NCBI RefSeq assembly: GCF_030269665.1
Contig: NZ_BSTS01000009.1
Coordinates: 1-64,000 of the forward strand
Direction of reading: 5' to 3'
Source of the DNA: Actinomycetospora sp. NBRC 106375
GTDB lineage: Bacteria > Actinomycetota > Actinomycetes > Mycobacteriales > Pseudonocardiaceae
Length of the DNA stretch: 64,000 bases
The translations under genes and the position numbers were made by a program. Positions 60,608 through 64,000 of the stretch are shown here, piece by piece (positions within the stretch are counted from its first letter, which is position 1; each line of letters begins with the position of its first letter). The notes below the pieces were generated by a model. It did no database searches. It was not told the DNA's origin and saw nothing but the letters and a program-made list of their open reading frames with translations.

Positions 60608-61255
60608 GTGTCCACGGGGCCCCTCGACGACGAGCCGCCCGGGCCTGCCGAGGCGTCCGGCCCGCCGTCCGTCCCGCGGGGTGGCGGCCGGGAGGCCATC
60701 ACGCGAGCGGCCCGGGAGAGCTTCGCCGAGCGCGGCTACCACGGCACGTCCATCCGCGACATCGCCCGCCGCGCGGGGCTGTCGCTCTCGGCGCTCTACC
60801 ACTGGCACGCGGGCAAGCAGGAGCTGCTGGCCGCGCTGATCGAGGAGAGCATCGACGAGTACTTCCGCCGCTGCGACGCCGCGCTGCGGGCGGCCGGCGA
60901 CGACCCGGCCGGGCGCCTCGCCGCGCTCGTCCGCGCCACCGTCGAGTACCGCGTGAGCCGGCGGGTCGAGAGCACGATCGCCACCTCGGAGTGGCGCAAC
61001 CTCGAGCCGCAGCACCGCGAGCGCCTCGACGGGATGCGCGCCGCCGCCACCCGGCTCTGGGCCGACCTCATCGACGACGGCGTCGCCCGGGGGGCCTTCC
61101 GCTGTGCCCACCCGGGCGACGCCCGCCGTGCGGTGATCGCGGCCTGCAACGCGATCGCGCAGTGGTACGAGCCGCACACGCACGGCGGGCTCGACGTCAC
61201 CGACCTCGTGGATCGCTACACGGCGATCGCGCTGCGGATCGTGGACTGCCGCTAG
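60608..61255 (+). CDS. TetR-family regulator
   Basis: 215 residues from GTG 60608. HTH: RESFAERGYHGTSIRDIARR, then LSLSALYHWHAGKQELLAAL; C-terminal domain of the type found in fatty-acid and steroid regulators (TIATSEWRNLEPQHRERLDG). It is divergent from the hydratase-SDR operon, which it likely controls. Its stop shares CTAG with the convergent peroxiredoxin gene. Confidence 0.82.
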   Translation: MSTGPLDDEPPGPAEASGPPSVPRGGGREAITRAARESFAERGYHGTSIRDIARRAGLSLSALYHWHAGKQELLAALIEESIDEYFRRCDAALRAAGDDPAGRLAALVRATVEYRVSRRVESTIATSEWRNLEPQHRERLDGMRAAATRLWADLIDDGVARGAFRCAHPGDARRAVIAACNAIAQWYEPHTHGGLDVTDLVDRYTAIALRIVDCR

Positions 61256-61734
61256 AGGTGGCTCAGCACCACCTCGGCCGTGGACTTCTCGTGGTCCGGC
61301 GGCGCGTCCTCGACGTCGATCCAGGTCAGCGTGCCGTCCTCGATGAGCGCCGCGTAGCGCTGCGACCGGATGCCGAGCCCGAAGTCGGTGCCGTCCATGT
61401 CGGTGCCCATCGCCTTCGCGAACAGGGCCGAGCCGTCGGCGAGCATGGTCACGCCGTGGACCTGCTGGTCCTTGGCCCAGGCGCCCATGACGAACGGGTC
61501 GTTGACCGACACGCACACGATGCGGTCGACGCCCTTGCCGGTGATCTCGTCGGCCTTGGCGACGAACCCCGGCAGGTGCGCGTCGCTGCACGTCGGGCTG
61601 AACGCGGCGGGCACCCCGAACAGCACGGAACGGCCGGACCCGAACAGCTCGCCGGAGCGCACGGACTCGGTGGCGCCCGAGGCGTCGACCGTCGTCAACG
61701 GCACGTCAGGGATCTTCTCGCCCACTGCGATCAT
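61252..61734 (-). CDS. Peroxiredoxin (Prx5/AhpE-like thiol peroxidase)
   Basis: 160 residues. Thioredoxin fold with peroxidatic Cys in FGVPAAFSPTCSDAHLPGF; VCVSVNDPFVMGAWAKDQ is typical of the Prx5 group. AAGGAGAACCCGGCG precedes the ATG at 61734. It is 35 bases after the acyl-CoA dehydrogenase, whose H2O2 by-product it may remove. A GTTG-GAGA-CAAC inverted repeat (61756-61767) lies in the gap. Confidence 0.82.
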   Translation of the reverse strand: MIAVGEKIPDVPLTTVDASGATESVRSGELFGSGRSVLFGVPAAFSPTCSDAHLPGFVAKADEITGKGVDRIVCVSVNDPFVMGAWAKDQQVHGVTMLADGSALFAKAMGTDMDGTDFGLGIRSQRYAALIEDGTLTWIDVEDAPPDHEKSTAEVVLSHL

Positions 61735-61769
61735 CGCCGGGTTCTCCTTCGATCGGTTGGAGACAACTT

Positions 61770-63056
61770 CTAGCCGCCCACGGCGGCCGCGTCCAGCAGG
61801 TGCGCGAACTTCCGCCGCGCCTCCTCGCGCCGGGTCGGCACGTGCTCCGAGGGCACCTCGTGGGCCTCGTAGCCGCGCAGCACACGACGGGCGACGGTGA
61901 CCTTGTGGACCTCGTCGGGGCCGTCGTAGATCCGCGCGGCGCGGGCGTGGCGGTACATGCCCTCGAGCGGCAGGTCGGTGGTGAAGCCGAGCGAGCCGTG
62001 GACCTGGATGGCCCGGTCGATGACGTTGTAGAGCACGGTCGCGCCGTAGAACTTGATCATAGCGATGTCAGTGAGCGCCGCCTCGGTGCCGCCCTGGTCC
62101 ATCTTCCAGGCGGCCTGCAGCGTCATCAGCCGCGCCGCGGTCATCTCGGCGGTCGAGGTGGCGATCCAGTCCTGGACCATCTGCTTCTCGGAGAGCAGCG
62201 AGCCGTGGGTGTACCGCGACACCGCGCGCTCGCAGAGCATGTCGAAGGCGCGCCGCGACTGCCCGAGCCAGCGCATGCAGTGGTGGATGCGGCCGGGTCC
62301 CAGCCGCTGCTGGGCGAGCAGGAAACCGTCGCCCTCGTTGCCGACGAGGTTCTCGACGGGCACGCGCACGTCGCGGTAGATCACCTCGGCGTGCCCGCCG
62401 GGCTGGCCGGTGCGCTCCTCGGGGTGCTCCATCGTCGGGATGTCGCGCAGGACCTCCACGCCGGGGGCGTCGGCCGGGACGACGAACATCGACGCCCGCC
62501 GCCGCGGCGCCGCGTCCGGGTCGGTGACGGCCATGAGGATGAGGAAGTCGGCGACCGACCCGTTCGACGTGAACCACTTGTGCCCGTTGACGACGTACTC
62601 GTCGCCGACGCGCTCGGCCCGGGTGGTCAGCAGGGTGGGATCGGCGCCGGCGTTCGGCTCGGTCATCGAGAACGCGCTGCGCAGCGTCCCGTCGAGCAGC
62701 GGCTCCATCCACTTCTTCTTCTGGTCGTCGTTCGCCCCGAGGGCGAGGAGCTCCGCGTTGCCGGAGTCGGGGGCGTTGTTGCCGAACACCGACGGGGCGT
62801 ACACGCAGCGCCCGAGGATCTCGTGCATCAGCCCGAGCTTGACCTGGCCGAAGCCGCCGCCGCCGAGCTCCGGGGGCAGGTGCGCGGCCCACAGCCCGCG
62901 CGCCTTGACCTCCTCCTGCAGCGGCGCCGTCGCGCGCTTCAGCGCCGCCCCGTCGAGGTCGAGGGTCTCGAGCGGCTCGATCTCCTCGCGGACGAACGTC
63001 CGCATCCACGCGAGCTGCTGCTCGAACTCCGGGTCGGTGGAGAAGTCCCAGGCCAT
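61770..63056 (-). CDS. Acyl-CoA dehydrogenase
   Basis: 428 residues. AFSMTEPNAGADPTLL, YVVNGHKWFTSNGSVADFLI, GPGRIHHCMRWLGQSRRAFD, and IQVHGSLGFTTDLPLEGMYR. FAD-dependent alpha,beta-dehydrogenation of an acyl-CoA. A C-terminal extension carries the YEAHEVPSEHVPTRREEARR tail common in actinobacterial paralogues. It precedes the peroxiredoxin gene on the same strand. Confidence 0.85.
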   Translation of the reverse strand: MAWDFSTDPEFEQQLAWMRTFVREEIEPLETLDLDGAALKRATAPLQEEVKARGLWAAHLPPELGGGGFGQVKLGLMHEILGRCVYAPSVFGNNAPDSGNAELLALGANDDQKKKWMEPLLDGTLRSAFSMTEPNAGADPTLLTTRAERVGDEYVVNGHKWFTSNGSVADFLILMAVTDPDAAPRRRASMFVVPADAPGVEVLRDIPTMEHPEERTGQPGGHAEVIYRDVRVPVENLVGNEGDGFLLAQQRLGPGRIHHCMRWLGQSRRAFDMLCERAVSRYTHGSLLSEKQMVQDWIATSTAEMTAARLMTLQAAWKMDQGGTEAALTDIAMIKFYGATVLYNVIDRAIQVHGSLGFTTDLPLEGMYRHARAARIYDGPDEVHKVTVARRVLRGYEAHEVPSEHVPTRREEARRKFAHLLDAAAVGG

Positions 63057-63068
63057 GCCGTCATCCCT

Positions 63069-63974
63069 TCATGCCGTGAACGCGAGGTCGAGACCCGCGG
63101 TGTCCCACTCCGTGGCGTAGAGGACGCCGCGGCCCGAGGACGTGACCCAGGCCGTGCGGCTCCCCGAGCCCGCGAAGCAGATGTTCGTGACGTACGGATC
63201 GTGCTCGGGCACCGGCACCTGGCGCAGCAGCGTGCCGTCCGGGGCCACCACGCTGACCGCCCCGGTCATCAGCGTGGCGACGCACACGTTGCCCTCCCCG
63301 TCGACCGCGAGCGAGTCGAGCGGCTGGAACCCGTCGAAGCCGTGCAGGAGCTGCCGGGGTCCGAGCTGCCCGGGCCCGGTCACGTCCCACGCCCACAGCC
63401 GTCCCGGCCCCGTCTCGGCGACGTAGAGCCGCGAGCCGTCGGGGGCGAGGCCGACCCCGTTGGGCTCGACCAGCGGGTGCACGACCTCGGTGATCGAGGA
63501 CCCGTCGGGCCGCGCGTGGTACAGCGCGCCCGTGTCCTGGTCGCGCTCGCGCTTCTTGCCGAGGTCGGTGAACCAGAAGCCGCCGTCGGCGTCGAAGACG
63601 ATGTCGTTCGGCCCGCGCAGCGGGCGGCCGTCGCAGGCGGTGTAGAGGTCGGTGACGTGGCCCGTGTCGAGCTCGACCCGCTGGATGCACCCGCCGATGT
63701 AGTCCCCGGCCTGGTGACCCGGCGCGGTGACGCCGTCGGGCCGGTCGTGCCACGCGAAGCCGCCGTTGTTGCAGACGTAGACCGCGCCGTCGGGGCCGAT
63801 CGCCGCGCCGTTGGGCCCGCCCCCGAGCTGGGCGACGACGCTGGTCCGCCCGTCGGACGCGACGCGGGTGAGCGTGCCGCGGCGGATCTCCACGACGAGG
63901 ACGTCGCCGTTCGTGAGGGCGATCGGGCCCTCCGGGAACTCCAGGCCCGTCGTCACCGTCTGCATCGTGCTCAT
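63069..63974 (-). CDS. SMP-30/gluconolactonase-family lactonase
   Basis: 301 residues, six-bladed propeller. The metal-binding residues are in TGLEFPEGPIAL (Glu), GPNDIVFDADGGFWFTD (Asn, Asp) and VEPNGVGLAPDGSRLYVAET (Asn/Asp). Members are Ca/Zn-dependent lactonases. Its ATG overlaps the stop of an upstream gene (ATGA). Likely part of the same catabolic operon as the dehydrogenase and peroxiredoxin. Confidence 0.8.
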   Translation of the reverse strand: MSTMQTVTTGLEFPEGPIALTNGDVLVVEIRRGTLTRVASDGRTSVVAQLGGGPNGAAIGPDGAVYVCNNGGFAWHDRPDGVTAPGHQAGDYIGGCIQRVELDTGHVTDLYTACDGRPLRGPNDIVFDADGGFWFTDLGKKRERDQDTGALYHARPDGSSITEVVHPLVEPNGVGLAPDGSRLYVAETGPGRLWAWDVTGPGQLGPRQLLHGFDGFQPLDSLAVDGEGNVCVATLMTGAVSVVAPDGTLLRQVPVPEHDPYVTNICFAGSGSRTAWVTSSGRGVLYATEWDTAGLDLAFTA

Positions 63975-64000
63975 GCGGGCTGCTCCAGGTAGCGGGGGTT
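63971..64000 (-). CDS. C-terminal end of an upstream gene (partial)
   Basis: Only nine codons (NPRYLEQPA and stop) are visible; the stop overlaps the SMP-30 start (ATGA), showing a further gene of the same operon beyond the window. Its function cannot be judged. Confidence 0.4.
   Translation of the reverse strand, partial: NPRYLEQPA

Noticed and set aside
1-64000. tRNA genes, rRNA genes, riboswitches, CRISPR arrays, prophage or integrative-element att sites
   Set aside because: No cloverleaf ends, conserved rRNA cores, regularly spaced repeats, integrase genes or riboswitch cores were noticed; apart from the IS481 end the window looks chromosomal. Covariance searches were not possible.

Overview
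The window is GC-rich throughout (by eye above 70% G+C) and strongly coding. GTG starts are frequent, and neighbouring genes are often joined by ATGA, GTGA or TGATG overlaps. There are many TetR-family regulators, LLM-class oxidoreductases, PknB-like kinases, and an IdeR/DtxR-type iron box beside a siderophore-interacting protein. Together these point to an actinomycete, most plausibly Pseudonocardiales (for example Pseudonocardia or Actinomycetospora); the genus is inference. I see no rRNA, tRNA or CRISPR array. No stretch longer than about 260 bases lacks a gene.

Left third (1-20 kb): the end of an IS481-type element is followed by a RidA / FAD oxidase / VOC operon with a divergent LuxR regulator. 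Next comes an unusual aldolase-decarboxylase fusion (SbnG-like plus SbnH-like) whose linker is a translated palindromic element. Then follow a receptor Ser/Thr kinase, an iron-boxed siderophore-interacting protein, a Rieske / small protein / amidohydrolase operon with a divergent LysR, and a phosphatase and TetR gene that overlap tail to tail. A GntR-controlled region holds a frameshifted rutA-like monooxygenase, an isochorismatase-like hydrolase and a divergent isocitrate lyase/PEP-mutase-family gene. A DUF305 lipoprotein/HAD-like pair and a cyclase/acyl-CoA ligase pair close this part.

Middle (20-41 kb): a frameshifted hypothetical gene precedes a Crp / AidB-like dehydrogenase / hydrolase operon. 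A three-gene signalling operon encodes a PAS-GAF-PP2C phosphatase, a cobalamin-binding-domain protein and a STAS anti-anti-sigma factor. Housekeeping-like genes follow (ornithine cyclodeaminase family, OmpA-like, Zn-alcohol dehydrogenase, DUF47 plus PiT phosphate transport, D-2-hydroxyacid-type oxidase), then a P450/TetR pair and a quinone reductase/phosphotransferase pair.

Right third (41-64 kb): a benzoyl-CoA (box) catabolic region contains a benzoate-CoA ligase, boxB and boxC. A Tat-type Rieske lipoprotein gene and a kinase fused to a YVTN-type beta-propeller lie between the ligase and boxB. No boxA is visible. After this come two TetR-associated sets of lipid or aromatic catabolic genes (SDRs, an acyl-CoA ligase, an aldo/keto reductase, an MFS exporter with an extra C-terminal domain, a flavin monooxygenase, an enoyl-CoA hydratase, a peroxiredoxin, an acyl-CoA dehydrogenase and an SMP-30 lactonase).

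A thread through the window is a family of about 40-46 bp near-perfect palindromes with GTGAGC...GCTCAC ends. Four copies sit directly at gene 3' ends, as terminators would, and one lies in frame inside the aldolase-decarboxylase gene. A second hairpin type is tandemly duplicated with a 75-bp period at 35.9 kb.
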